DNA of 64,000 bases from Micromonospora haikouensis (GCF_900091595.1 NZ_FMCW01000022.1:1-64000); one strand, 5' to 3'. Numbered from the stretch's first letter, positions 43,713 to 53,099 are shown. Numbers and translations: made by a program. The notes: a model not told the origin generated them from the letters alone.

Positions 43713-46607
43713 CGCCGCCGGGGCCGGGGCGGCGAGCTTGGCCCGGGGCCGGTCGGCGTCCGGATGACGCAGCTCGTCGAAGATCGCCAACGCCTCCCGC
43801 CACGCCCGGCGCGCGGCGTCCAGGTCACCGGCGGCCCGCAGGCTGTCACCCAGGTTGTCCAGCACCTCCGCCTCGTCGTACCGGTCGCCGAGTTCCCGGT
43901 GCAGCGCCAGCGCCCGCCGGTAGCAGTCCGCGGCCCGGTCGTGGTCGCCGAGGCCGTGCCGGACGTAGCCGAGGCTGTCCCAGGTCAACGCCGCGCCGTG
44001 CCGGTCGCCGGTCTCCTCGTGCAGGCGCAGGGCCGCCCGGCAGCAGCGCAGCGCCGGCACCGGCTCGCCCAGCCTGGCGTGCATCCAACCCAGGTTGTTG
44101 AGCGCCTTGGCCTGCCCGACCCGGTAGTCGGCGGCCCGGTACAGGTCGAGGGCCAGTCGGGTCTCGGCCAGGGCGGCCCGCAGCCGGCCCTGCCGCGCCA
44201 GCACCCAGCTCACCCCGAGGTGCGTGTGCGCCCGGCCGGTGTCGTCGCCCAACTCCCGGTAGAGCTCCAGGTCGCGGCGGTAGTGCCGGTGCGCCGCCTC
44301 GTGGTCGCCCGACCAGGTGCAGGCGATGGCCAGGCCCCGGTGCGCCAGGGCCTGCCCGGCCAGGTCACCCCGGCGCAGCGCCGCCGCCAGGGCGGTCCGC
44401 TGCGCGGCGGCCAGCTCGGGCCAGTGCCCGCTGCGGTCGAGGTACGTGGTGAGGGCCGCCGCCAGCGTCCACGCGTGCCGGTCCAGGCCGGTGGCCGCCG
44501 TCTGCTCCACGCAGGCCAGCAGGACGTGGTGCTCGGCGGCGAACCACCCGGTCGCCCACGCGTGGTCCGGCCGGTCGCCCACCGTCACCCCCTGCTGCGG
44601 CGGCGGCAGCGCGGCGGGCCGGGCCAGCCGGTACGGATCGAGCAGGTGGTCCGCCGCGTGCGAGGCGTGCAGGTAGTGGTCGAACAGGCGACGCCGGGCG
44701 GCCTCCCGCTCCGCCTCGGGGTCGAGCCCGTGGCACAGCTCCGACGCGTACGCGCGGAGCAGGTCGTGCATCGCGTACCGGCCGGGGGTGCGCTCGGTGA
44801 GCAGGTGCACCCGGGTCAGCCCGGCCAGCAGCGGGCCGACCCGGGACGGCGGCAGGCCGGTCAGGCTCGCCACGGCCGGCCGCGCGGCGTCGGGGCCCGG
44901 GTGCAGCCCGAGCAGCCGGAACAGCCGGGCCGAGTCGGCGTCCAACGCCCGGTACGACCAGGAGAAGACCGCCCGTACGTCGGTCGCGGGGTCGCCGGTG
45001 GCCAGCGCGGTCAGCCGGTCCGGGTCGGTGTCCCGCAGCTCGGCGGCGAGGGCCGCCAGCGGCGCGGCGGGCTGCCCGACGGCCCGCGCCGCCACGATGG
45101 CCAGCGCCAGCGGCAGGCCGGCGCAGCGACGGACGATCTCGTCCCGCGCCGCCGGCTCGCGGTCGGCGCGGCCCCGGCCGAGCCGGCGGCCCAGCAGTTC
45201 CCGCGCCTCGGCCGGCGGGAGCAGGTCCAGCGCCACCGGGTGGGCCCCGTCGGTGACCATCAGGCCGGTGAGCCGGTTGCGGCTGGTCACCACGACGAGG
45301 CTGCCCGGCGAGCCCGGCAGCAGGGGGCGCACCTGCTCGTCGTCGCGGGCGTTGTCGAGCAGCACCAGGACCCGCCGGTCGGCGAGCAGGGTCCGGAACA
45401 GGGCGGCCTGCCCGGGCAGGTCGGTGGGCACCCGCTGGGGCGGCACGTGCAGCGCCTCCAGGAAGCCGCGCAGCGCCTCGCCCGGCGGCACCGCCCGGCC
45501 GTCGAGGTCGAACCCGCGCAGGTTGACGTAGAGCTGCCCGTCGGGGAAGCGGTGCGCGATCCGGCGCGCCCAGTGCACCGCCAGGGTGGTCTTGCCGACC
45601 CCGGCGGTGCCGGCGATCGCGGAGATCACCACCGCCCGGCCCGCGCCGCCGCCCGGGTCGGCGTCGGCCGCGTCGGCCGGCAACAGGGCGTCCAGCTGCC
45701 GCAGCGCCGCCGCCCGCCCGGTGAACCAGGCGGGCTGGCCGGGCAGTTGCGTCGGGGGCGGCCCGGCGGCGGATGGCGTGGGCTCCGGGGGCGCGGTCCC
45801 GGCGGGCGGCGGTTCCGGGGCTGCGGGCCCGGCGGGCGGCGGCGGTTCCGGGGGTACGGGCCCGGGCGGCCACTGTCCCCGCAGGACCCGCAGGTGGGCC
45901 CCGCTCAGCTCGGGGCCGGGCTCCACGCCCAGCTCGTCGACGAGGCGACGCCGGGTCTCGGCGTATACCCGCAGCGCGGCGGCCCGCTGGCCGCAGCCGG
46001 CCAGGGCGAGCAGGTACCCGGCCACCAGCGGCTCCCGCAGCGGATGCTCGGTCAACAGGGGGCGCAGGATGTCCGCGACCGCGGCGAACCGGCCGAGGCC
46101 GAGTTCCACGGTGGCCAGCCGCTCGCAGGCGAGCAGCCGCTGCTCGTCCAGGCCGGCGGCGGCGGTGTCGACGAAGGCCCCGGCCGCGCCGGCCAGCGCC
46201 GGCCCGCGCCACAGCGCCAGGCCCGCGCGCAGCAGCCGCGCCGCCTCCGCCGGCCGCCCCGCCGCCTCCTCGGCCCGGGCCCGCTCGACCGCCTCCGCGA
46301 ACTCGGTCAGGTCCAGCTCCGTCCCGCGTACGGTGAGTCGGTAGCCCCCGCCCTGGGTGACCAGGAGGTCGCCCGCGCCCGCGTCCCGCAGGGCCGAGCG
46401 GATCCGGGAGACGCAGACCTGCACCTGATTCCGGGCGCTGGCCGGCGGGTCGTCGGCCCAGAGCGCCGCCACGAGCTGCCCGGCGGGGAGCAGGCGGTCG
46501 GCGTTGAGGAGCAGCAGCGCGAGCACGGCACGTTGCTGGGGGCGGTCGATGGGAAGGACCCGCCCCCCGGCGGTCACCTGGACGGGGCCGAGGAGGGACC
46601 ACCGCAT
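43689..46607 (-). CDS. AfsR-like SARP transcriptional regulator (SARP-NB-ARC-TPR)
   Basis: About 972 residues. N-terminal winged helix (LLGPVQVTAGGRVLPIDRPQ...CVSRIRSALRDAGAGDLL), bacterial transcriptional activator domain (to ~245), a Pro-rich linker, an NB-ARC ATPase with Walker A GTAGVGKTT near 343, Walker B VLVLLDNAR near 420, GLPL near 510, and a tetratricopeptide region from about 650 (repeats such as GQAKALNNLGWMHARLGE and DEAEVLDNLGDSLRAAGD). ATG start at 46607 with GAGGA upstream. Likely the pathway-specific activator of the NRPS cluster. Its end overlaps the glycosyltransferase end by 24 bp. Confidence 0.92.
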   Translation of the reverse strand: MRWSLLGPVQVTAGGRVLPIDRPQQRAVLALLLLNADRLLPAGQLVAALWADDPPASARNQVQVCVSRIRSALRDAGAGDLLVTQGGGYRLTVRGTELDLTEFAEAVERARAEEAAGRPAEAARLLRAGLALWRGPALAGAAGAFVDTAAAGLDEQRLLACERLATVELGLGRFAAVADILRPLLTEHPLREPLVAGYLLALAGCGQRAAALRVYAETRRRLVDELGVEPGPELSGAHLRVLRGQWPPGPVPPEPPPPAGPAAPEPPPAGTAPPEPTPSAAGPPPTQLPGQPAWFTGRAAALRQLDALLPADAADADPGGGAGRAVVISAIAGTAGVGKTTLAVHWARRIAHRFPDGQLYVNLRGFDLDGRAVPPGEALRGFLEALHVPPQRVPTDLPGQAALFRTLLADRRVLVLLDNARDDEQVRPLLPGSPGSLVVVTSRNRLTGLMVTDGAHPVALDLLPPAEARELLGRRLGRGRADREPAARDEIVRRCAGLPLALAIVAARAVGQPAAPLAALAAELRDTDPDRLTALATGDPATDVRAVFSWSYRALDADSARLFRLLGLHPGPDAARPAVASLTGLPPSRVGPLLAGLTRVHLLTERTPGRYAMHDLLRAYASELCHGLDPEAEREAARRRLFDHYLHASHAADHLLDPYRLARPAALPPPQQGVTVGDRPDHAWATGWFAAEHHVLLACVEQTAATGLDRHAWTLAAALTTYLDRSGHWPELAAAQRTALAAALRRGDLAGQALAHRGLAIACTWSGDHEAAHRHYRRDLELYRELGDDTGRAHTHLGVSWVLARQGRLRAALAETRLALDLYRAADYRVGQAKALNNLGWMHARLGEPVPALRCCRAALRLHEETGDRHGAALTWDSLGYVRHGLGDHDRAADCYRRALALHRELGDRYDEAEVLDNLGDSLRAAGDLDAARRAWREALAIFDELRHPDADRPRAKLAAPAPAASVAGGEL

Positions 46608-46671
46608 GGCTTTCCTCGTCAGTCGTGATTGGACGACCACATTCTATGGACGGCGGGGGCGGCGCGGCCGG

Positions 46672-46704
46672 CGACAAGCGGTCGGATAGCGGACGACAAG
46701 CGGC
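46672..46704. promoter_or_regulatory. Triple 11-bp direct repeat, probable SARP box
   Basis: CGACAAGCGG (46672-46681), CGGATAGCGG (46683-46692) and CGACAAGCGG (46694-46703), each starting 11 bp after the last. Units 1 and 3 are identical, unit 2 matches at 7 of 10. In-phase direct repeats at 11-bp spacing are the known SARP operator form. It lies 65 bp upstream of the SARP start and 90 bp upstream of the divergent secreted-protein gene. Confidence 0.6.
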
Positions 46705-46793
46705 CCCGCCCAGGCTCTCCCCATCCGCCGGCCCACGGGTGCGGCGAGAGACGGGCCGGCACGACGCCGGCCACGGTGGACAGGGAGAGCGAC

Positions 46794-47648
46794 ATGCGAG
46801 TAACCAGGGCACAGGGCGCGCTGACGGTCGTCGCGTCGACGGCGGCCGTGATCGCCGCCATGGGCTGGGCGGCGCCGGCCTCGGCGACGCCGGCCGGGCT
46901 GGAGACGGTCACCCAGTCGGCGGCCGAGAGCAGCGTGGACAAGTCGGCGCTCGCGTCCTGCCCGGTCGGCAAGGTGGTCACCGGGGGCGGCGGCTTCCTC
47001 CCCGCCGGCTCGTCGGCCGCCGGTCGGGTCGGGCTGGACCGGCTGGAGCCGCTGGCGAACGGCACCGGCTTCATCGCGACGATGCGGGAGGTCGGGCCGG
47101 TCAACTTCGCCGGCGACTGGGGGCTCCAGGCCCTCGCCCAGTGCGCCACCGCGCCGGCCGGCTACCAGGTCGTGGCCACGACCGGGGCGGCCGGGACGGA
47201 GTACGTCACGGCGAGCTGCGGGACGAAGAAGGTCATCGGGATGGGCGGGCGGGTCAACAGCGGCCTGGGCGACGTCGTGCTCGACCAGGTGGTGCCGTCG
47301 TTCGACCTGACGTCGGTGACGGTCCGGGCGGTCGCCGTGCAGGGCACCTCGCCGGCCGGCTGGAGCGCCACCGCGATCGCGGTCTGCGCCACCGCGCCCG
47401 CCGGGCTGGAGCGCGTCGTGGTGACGGGGACGAGTGGGAGCGACCCGTCCGACAGCCACCTCAAGGTGTGCCCGGCCGGCAAGGGGCTCTACAGCGCGGG
47501 CGCGGACATCAACGCCGGCAACGGCCAGGTGCTGCTCACCGCGATCAACATCACCGGGGGCAACACGGTCCGGGTGGGGGCCGACGAGGACGCCGACGGC
47601 TTCGCCGGCTCGTGGAGCCTCAACGGGTACGGCATCTGCGGTAGCTGA
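46794..47648 (+). CDS. Secreted protein with three related Cys-containing repeats
   Basis: 284 residues. Signal peptide (residues 1-31, cleavage after ASA). The mature part has three divergent copies of a module starting CPVGKVVTGGGGFL, CGTKKVIGMGGRV and CPAGKGLYSAGADI, each followed by a strand and a WS/WG block ending in C. The family is unknown to me; repeated beta modules with disulfides suggest a secreted binding or structural protein. Divergent from the SARP gene and sharing its repeat-bearing promoter, so it may be co-controlled. Confidence 0.7.
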   Translation: MRVTRAQGALTVVASTAAVIAAMGWAAPASATPAGLETVTQSAAESSVDKSALASCPVGKVVTGGGGFLPAGSSAAGRVGLDRLEPLANGTGFIATMREVGPVNFAGDWGLQALAQCATAPAGYQVVATTGAAGTEYVTASCGTKKVIGMGGRVNSGLGDVVLDQVVPSFDLTSVTVRAVAVQGTSPAGWSATAIAVCATAPAGLERVVVTGTSGSDPSDSHLKVCPAGKGLYSAGADINAGNGQVLLTAINITGGNTVRVGADEDADGFAGSWSLNGYGICGS

Positions 47649-47743
47649 CCCGGGCGGGTCGGGGCCCACCGGGGCCGGGCAACCGCCCTCCCCGGCGGGC
47701 CCCGCCCCGCCGCCCATGGCCCTCTCGCGCGCTCCCTAGTATC

Positions 47744-47774
47744 GTGCCGATGTATCGAAGCGATACATCGGCAC
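47744..47774. promoter_or_regulatory. Perfect 31-bp palindromic operator
   Basis: 14-bp arms GTGCCGATGTATCG and CGATACATCGGCAC with a 3-bp AAG centre. A -10-like TAGTAT (47737-47742) ends just before it, so the palindrome covers the probable start site of the methyltransferase gene. Such long perfect dyads are typical binding sites of TetR/PadR/GntR-type repressors; no such gene is adjacent. Confidence 0.7.
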
Positions 47775-47798
47775 TGGCTCGACGAGCGGGGACGGCGG

Positions 47799-48557
47799 AT
47801 GAGGCGGGTCGACTACGACCGGGAGCAGCACCAGCACTACGCGCGCGGCCGGGCGCTCACCGAGCCGCAGTTGGGGGCGTGGCTGAGCGCGTTCGCCGCC
47901 GCGCTGCCGCAGCGGCGGCCACTGGTGGGGCTGGACGTCGGGTCGGGCACCGGCCGGTTCACCCCCGCGCTGGCGCGCGCGTTCGGGCCGGTCACCGGCG
48001 TCGAACCCTCGGTACGCATGCGCGAGGTGGCACAGGCGCAGCCCCCGCACCCCGGCGTGCGCTACCTGGCGGGCTCCGCCGAGGACCTGCCCGTGCCGGA
48101 CGGCAGCGCCGACTACGCGCTCATGTTCCTGTCCTGGCACCACGTCCAGGACAAGCCCCGCGCGGTCCGGGAGCTGGCCCGGGTGCTCAGGCCGGCCGGG
48201 CGGCTGCTGCTGCGCGGCAACTTCAGCGACCACCACCCCGAGCCCTGGTGGCTCGGCCACTTCCCGCGCGGCCTCGAAGCGGACCTCGCGCAGTTCCAGC
48301 CGCTGCACGAGGTCATCGAGATGTTCACGGCGGCCGGCTGGCGGGTCACCGGCTTCGGCACGGTCACCCAACCGTCCGAGGGCACCCGGGCCGACGTGCT
48401 CGACCGGCTGCGCCTGCGCGCGCTCTCGTTCTTCTCCCAGCTCGACCCCGACGAGGTGGAGGCCGGCCTGCGCAGCATCGAGGCGGCCGTGGCCGCCGAC
48501 CCCGACGCGCCGTCGCCGCCGCTGTCCGAGCCGCTGCTCACGCTCGAACGGCGCTGA
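47799..48557 (+). CDS. Class I SAM-dependent methyltransferase
   Basis: 252 residues, Methyltransf_11 type. SAM motif I VGLDVGSGTGRFTPAL (about 42-57), acidic motif VTGVEPS (about 64-70), AGSAEDLPVPDGSADYALM (about 89-107) and ARVLRPAGRLLLRGN (about 126-140). Small-molecule methyltransferase; substrate unknown. It lies 25 bp after a perfect palindromic operator, so it is probably tightly regulated. Confidence 0.85.
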   Translation: MRRVDYDREQHQHYARGRALTEPQLGAWLSAFAAALPQRRPLVGLDVGSGTGRFTPALARAFGPVTGVEPSVRMREVAQAQPPHPGVRYLAGSAEDLPVPDGSADYALMFLSWHHVQDKPRAVRELARVLRPAGRLLLRGNFSDHHPEPWWLGHFPRGLEADLAQFQPLHEVIEMFTAAGWRVTGFGTVTQPSEGTRADVLDRLRLRALSFFSQLDPDEVEAGLRSIEAAVAADPDAPSPPLSEPLLTLERR

Positions 48558-49084
48558 CCGGCGTGGCCCGACCCGCCGACCCGCTGGCCGGGCTCGACCG
48601 GGCCCCCGGCGTCCCCGCCGATGCGCGCGGCGCGGCTTCGACGCCAGGGCGCCCGGCCGGGACCGGTCGGTGCGCGGGTCCGTGGCGCCCGCCCTGCGCC
48701 GGCTCGGCCTCGGCTGACGCGTGCGTCGACGCGGCGGGAGTTGCGATTCCCGCAATACCGGCGACGCCCTTCCCACGCACCGCAATTACAATCCGAAACA
48801 ACCAATCAATTAGCTCGGACAGAATTGCGACAATCGAATCGGCGGGCGGGCCGCATTCTTGCGCGACGGTCGGGGCCACTGCGAGACTCTGACCGGGCGG
48901 GTTCGACGTCGCCGCACATTAGCCGACCATCCATTATGCCCCTTTTCCCGCGCACGCCCGCACATCCGTGTGCCCACCATCGGCCGCCACGGCAAAGAGC
49001 GGCCGATCTGCGGTATTCGTCGAACCCGGCCGGCTCCAGCACCTCCCCGACCTGCTCGTTCACGACGCACAGAAGGACACGTAG
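48558..49084. other. 527-bp gene-free stretch with AT-rich promoter segment
   Basis: The first 200 bp is GC-rich with no believable gene; one frame ends RDRSVRGSVAPALRRLGLG then a stop, perhaps a gene relic. At 48770-48850 the base composition drops and a TACAAT -10-like element (48787-48792) appears, flanked by CGCAATT and AATTGCG (48781-48787, 48823-48829), a likely promoter for the secreted-protein gene at 49085 with a long leader. Confidence 0.45.
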
Positions 49085-49621
49085 ATGACGAAAGCACGTC
49101 CAAGCTGGACCCTCCGGGCGTTCGCAGCGCTGCCCACCGTCGCCCTCTCGGCGGCACTGCTCGCGGTGGCCGCGCCAAGCCAGGCCGCAAGCGCCGAAAA
49201 CGGTCAGCACTCCCCCCTTTCCGCCGGCACCGCGACCTATTCCGCGAAGTCCACGGCGGTTCGCGGTCCGATCGTCGCCACCGCAAAGGTGGGCGCGTTG
49301 GACATCACCTGCACGCTGACCCCGTCCAAGCCCTTCGTCTACTACGGCGGCCCGTACGGCGGCGGCGAGGAAGGCATCGCGACCGTGCGCTGCACCCAAC
49401 CCGTGTACGCGATCCAGGTCGAGGTCGCCCTGTTCCGCTACAGCAGCCAGGTCACGTACAACACCCACACGACCTACAGCACCACCACGGCGAGCGCCGA
49501 CACCGAATACCCCCGGATGTCCGGCGAGTACCGGACCGGCGCGGACGCCTACATCACCTGGACCTACGGCGGTCCCACCAGCTTCATCCCGCTCACCTTC
49601 AGCGAGATCGCCTACCTCTGA
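49085..49621 (+). CDS. Secreted protein, unknown function
   Basis: 178 residues. Signal peptide (RAFAALPTVALSAALLAVAAPSQAASA), then a beta-rich mature part with two cysteines (ITCTLTPSK and TVRCTQP) and Tyr/Thr-rich strands (YSSQVTYNTHTTYSTTTASA). No known domain; the spacing suggests a small immunoglobulin-like fold with one disulfide. GAAGGA ribosome binding site. Convergent with the broken SARP gene. Confidence 0.7.
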   Translation: MTKARPSWTLRAFAALPTVALSAALLAVAAPSQAASAENGQHSPLSAGTATYSAKSTAVRGPIVATAKVGALDITCTLTPSKPFVYYGGPYGGGEEGIATVRCTQPVYAIQVEVALFRYSSQVTYNTHTTYSTTTASADTEYPRMSGEYRTGADAYITWTYGGPTSFIPLTFSEIAYL

Positions 49622-49625
49622 CGGG

Positions 49626-51581
49626 TCAGCCGGGTCGCAGCGCCGCGTCCAGCGCCACCAGCTGATCCGCGACGGGGCCGACCGTCAGTGCCCCGCTCGA
49701 CGCGCCGGCCCACTCGGCCGCTGCCGGGGCGAGCGCCCGCCTGGCCCGCACCATGGCGGCCCGGTCGGCTGCGGCGATCGCGGCCCGCCCGAACAGGCAC
49801 CACAGCGCCTCGGCGAGCAGGTCCGCAGGTGGGTCCGGCACGTCGGCGAGCGCGGTTCGACCCGGTTCGAGCAGGGGATGCACCCACGGCTCGTAAGGCC
49901 CCCACTGGTCGTCCGCGGAGGCGAGCGGCAGGCCACGGCGCAGGCGCAGGCCGAGCAGCGCCAGCGGCAGCAGGCCGTCGCGCATGCCGGGCATTCCCGC
50001 CTCGTCCAGCCGGGCCGCCGCACCACGGTACAGCGCCTCGGCCCGCGCGACCGACGCCCGCTCGGCGACGTCGGCGCGCAGTGCCCGATACCACTGGGTG
50101 AACACGCCGACCAGGGGACGCTCGTGCCGACCGGCCAGGTCGTCGGCGGCCTCCGCGTGCCGGTCGGCCCGGTCGAACGCGGCCGTCGCGCAACTGGACT
50201 GCAGCCGAATCAGGTGGCCGAGTACCTCCGCGGAGGCCAGGCCGTGCCGGTGCGCCAGGCGCACCAGCTCGGCGCCGATCCGATCGCGATGCACGGAGCC
50301 ACCGGTGTCGTGGCAGCTCTGCATGAACACGCCGTTCAACGCGAACGCGAGCAGCGCGGGGTCGTCCAACTCGCGGGCGATCGCTTCGGCCTCCTGGGCG
50401 TACTCGCGTGGCCGCAGGTCACGGGTGCCGCGCGACTCGATCGCGATGGTGGCCAACAGCCGGGCCCGGACGGGGTCGGGGCCGCCCGGGGGGAGGACCG
50501 CGAGGGCCCGTTCAGCGGCGGCGACGATGCCGGCGGCATGCGCGGGGTCGTCGGCGCGCGGCCAGTTGGCCGGCACGTCGTACGCGCCGATCACCCGCGC
50601 GGTCAACGTCGGGTCGCCGAGCTGCTCGGCGGCGGCGATCGTCGCCGCGCGCTGCTCCCGGGCCGCCACCAGGCCACCCGCTCCGGTCACCGCGAGGTTG
50701 CGCAGCAGGCCGACCGCCGACTCCAGCCGAACCCGGGCACCACCGGAGAGCACCCGGTCGTAGGCGGCGACGGCCCGCATCAACACCTCGCCGGCCGGAT
50801 CGGGTCGGGCGGGCCCGGCCAGGCGCGGCTCCTGCCGCAGGATGTCGGTCTCCAGCTCGCGCAGGGCCGGGCCGGGCTCCACGCCCAGGTGGCCGGCGAG
50901 CAGCTCACGGGCCCGACGCAGGACGGCCAGGGCATCGCCCTGCCGACCCGACCGATACAGGGCCAGCGCCAACAGCCGCCACCCCTGCTCCCGCCACGGA
51001 TGCGCGATGACATGCTCGTCGAGGTCGGGGACCGCCTCGGCGGCCCGCCCCAGGTCAAGCCGGGCCTGGGACCGCCCTTCGACGGCCTACAGGCGCAGTT
51101 CGGCGAGTCGGGAGCGGTCGGCCCGCGCCCAGGCGGCGTCCGGGAAGTCGGCGTACGCGGGACCGCGCCACCAGGCGAGCGCCTCGTCCAGCCGGACCAG
51201 CGCTGTGGCCGCGTCCATGGTGCCGGCGTCGGTGACGGCCCGCTCGAACCGCCAGGCGTCCACCTGGTCGGGCTCGCATCGCAGCGCGTACCCGATGCCC
51301 TGGGTGACCAGCAGCGTCGCCGGCGCCCGCGGCGGGCGGTCCGGCTCGATCGCCCTGCGCAGCGCCGCGACGAAGGTCCGCACGGCGGACACCGCGCCGT
51401 CCGGAGGCGACACCCACAGATCATCGACGAGATCACTGACGGGTACGACCCGGCGGCGGGCCACCAGCAGTCGGGCCAGTACCGCGCGGTGCATGGGGCC
51501 CTTCAACGCGACGGGACGCCCCTGTTCGTCCTCGGCGACCACCGGGCCGAGAACGCCGAACGTCACAGGCCCACGGCGCAC
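49626..51581 (-). pseudogene. SARP-family regulator interrupted by an in-frame TAG
   Basis: The 652-codon frame encodes a SARP winged helix (RRGPVTFGVLGPVVAEDE..., residues 1-95) and activator domain, then a ~400-residue helical C-terminal region without NB-ARC. At 51089-51087 a TAG replaces one codon: ADRSRLAELRL-stop-AVEGRSQARLDLGRAAEAVP. Downstream of it the same frame continues with the conserved PWREQGWRLLALALYRSGRQGDA and LGVEPGPALRELE blocks, so only one base change is needed to break it. Divergent from the hydrolase at 51666. Either a recent pseudogene, a sequencing error, or a read-through stop. Confidence 0.8.
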
Positions 51582-51665
51582 GGAGCCACGCTATCCCGGC
51601 GCTCATCCGCTGCTCATCCGAACCTCGGACAGTGGTTGTCGACCCGCGAGCGAGAGGTGCGAATC

Positions 51666-52529
51666 ATGAAGTTCGACTACGTACGCGTCCCCGTCGCCGA
51701 CGGCGTGGAACTCAACACCGCCGTGGCCGGCTCGGGCAGCCCGATCGTCCTGCTGCACGGCTTCCCGCAGACCCACCTGATGTGGCGGCACGTCGCCGCC
51801 GACCTGGCCGTGGAGCACACCGTGATCTGTCCCGACCTGCGTGGGTACGGCGCCAGCGACAAGCCGGCCGAGGACGGGCCGGACACCTACTCCAAGCGGA
51901 CCATGGGCGCCGACGTGGTGGCCGTCGCGAAGGCGCTGGGCCACGACCGGTTCGCCCTCGTCGGGCACGACCGGGGTGCGCTGGTCGCGATCCGTACCGG
52001 GCTCGACCACCCGGAGCACGTCACGCACCTGGCGTCGCTGGACGTGCTGCCGACGCTCGACATGTGGAACGTCATGCACGGAGTCAGCGCGCAGGTCGGC
52101 TTCCACCTCTATCTGATGGCCCAGCCGCCCGGCCTACCCGAGAAGATGATCGCCGGGGCCTCCGACGACTTCTTCGGCTACTTCCTCGATCTGTGGGCCA
52201 ACGACCCGCAGGCCATCCCCGCCGACGTCCGCCGCGTCTACCTCGACGCCGCCCGCGCCGCCGTCCCGTCGATCGTCGCCGACTACCGGGCCTCGGCCGG
52301 CATCGACATCGAACACGACCAGGCCGACCGCGACGCCGGTCGCACCCTGACCATGCCGGTCACCGTGCTCCAGCAGGACTGGGGGTCCATGCTCGGCTTC
52401 GACGCCGCCGGGCTGTGGAAGGCGTGGGCCCCGGACCTCCACCACGTCCCGGTCACGTGCGGCCACTTCATGGCCGAGGAGGCGCCCGGCCTGGTCGCCG
52501 GGGAGATCCGCGCGTTGCTGACCCGCTGA
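51666..52529 (+). CDS. Alpha/beta hydrolase, haloacetate dehalogenase/epoxide hydrolase type
   Basis: 287 residues. LLHGFPQTHLMWRHVA (about 28-43), CPDLRGYGASDKP (about 58-70), the nucleophile elbow GHDRGA with Asp near 101, and the catalytic His in TCGHFMAEEAP (near 272). The Asp nucleophile and HDRG sequence place it with dehalogenases and epoxide hydrolases. Fluoroacetate dehalogenases carry a second Arg at +4 of the nucleophile; here this is Leu (HDRGAL), so fluoroacetate is an unlikely substrate. ATG start with GAGAGG upstream. Divergent from the broken SARP gene, which may once have regulated it. Confidence 0.85.
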   Translation: MKFDYVRVPVADGVELNTAVAGSGSPIVLLHGFPQTHLMWRHVAADLAVEHTVICPDLRGYGASDKPAEDGPDTYSKRTMGADVVAVAKALGHDRFALVGHDRGALVAIRTGLDHPEHVTHLASLDVLPTLDMWNVMHGVSAQVGFHLYLMAQPPGLPEKMIAGASDDFFGYFLDLWANDPQAIPADVRRVYLDAARAAVPSIVADYRASAGIDIEHDQADRDAGRTLTMPVTVLQQDWGSMLGFDAAGLWKAWAPDLHHVPVTCGHFMAEEAPGLVAGEIRALLTR

Positions 52530-52546
52530 GCGAGCGCCCGCACCCG

Positions 52547-52605
52547 GGCCCCGGCTCCCGTCGACCACCCGGCTTCACCGGAGGGTCGTCGGGGAGCCGG
52601 GGGCC
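52547..52605. terminator. Bidirectional imperfect hairpin terminator
   Basis: Imperfect ~13-bp stem (52547-52559 with 52591-52605, one bulge) with a smaller hairpin within its loop, between convergent genes. Confidence 0.6.
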
Positions 52606-52640
52606 TCGGCTACGGCCAGCGGGCCGATCCGGTCCGCCAC

Positions 52641-53099
52641 CTACGAGGTGTGGCCGTTGTCCCGGTACTCCGCCTCGCACTTCAGCGAAGGGCCGAGGTC
52701 GACGCAGACCTGCAGCCCGGCCTTCATGATGTCGCGGGAGGTGTTGAGCTCCTTGCCGTCGTACGGGCCCCAGGCGTCGCTGTCGCAGGTGCCGTCGTCC
52801 TCGTGCCAGGTGCCGTTGGCCCACGAGCCGTCCCGGAGCTGGGCGCGCGCCCGCGCGATGACGCGGTAGTTGTCACCGGGGCAGATGTCGTTGATGGTCC
52901 AGTTGTTGTACGTCACCGAACGTGCCGAGGTGAAGTTCAGGTCCGCCCGCGTCTCGCCGCCCTCGCCGCTGCCGCCGGACGGGTACGTCCACACCCGCGC
53001 GTAGACGGAACCGTCCTCGGCCATGGCGGGCATCGGGCTGGCGACCAGCAGCGCGGCCGAAGCCACCCCGACACCGAAGATCCTGACAGAAACGCGCAT
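52641..53099 (-). CDS. Secreted small protein, unknown function
   Basis: 152 residues. Signal peptide (RIFGVGVASAALLVASPMPAMA). The mature part has four cysteines (DICPGD, DGTCDSD, LQVCVDL, LKCEAEY), likely two disulfides, and a WANGTWHEDDGTCDSDAWGPYDG block. Similar secreted proteins are common in actinobacteria without known function. ATG at 53099 preceded by GGAGAGG; a 6-codon longer reading is possible. Convergent with the hydrolase. Confidence 0.7.
   Translation of the reverse strand: MRVSVRIFGVGVASAALLVASPMPAMAEDGSVYARVWTYPSGGSGEGGETRADLNFTSARSVTYNNWTINDICPGDNYRVIARARAQLRDGSWANGTWHEDDGTCDSDAWGPYDGKELNTSRDIMKAGLQVCVDLGPSLKCEAEYRDNGHTS

Noticed and set aside
48558..48892. A gene following the methyltransferase
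   Set aside because: The longest frames are continuations of other frames and have no start, motif or ribosome binding site; at most a relic.
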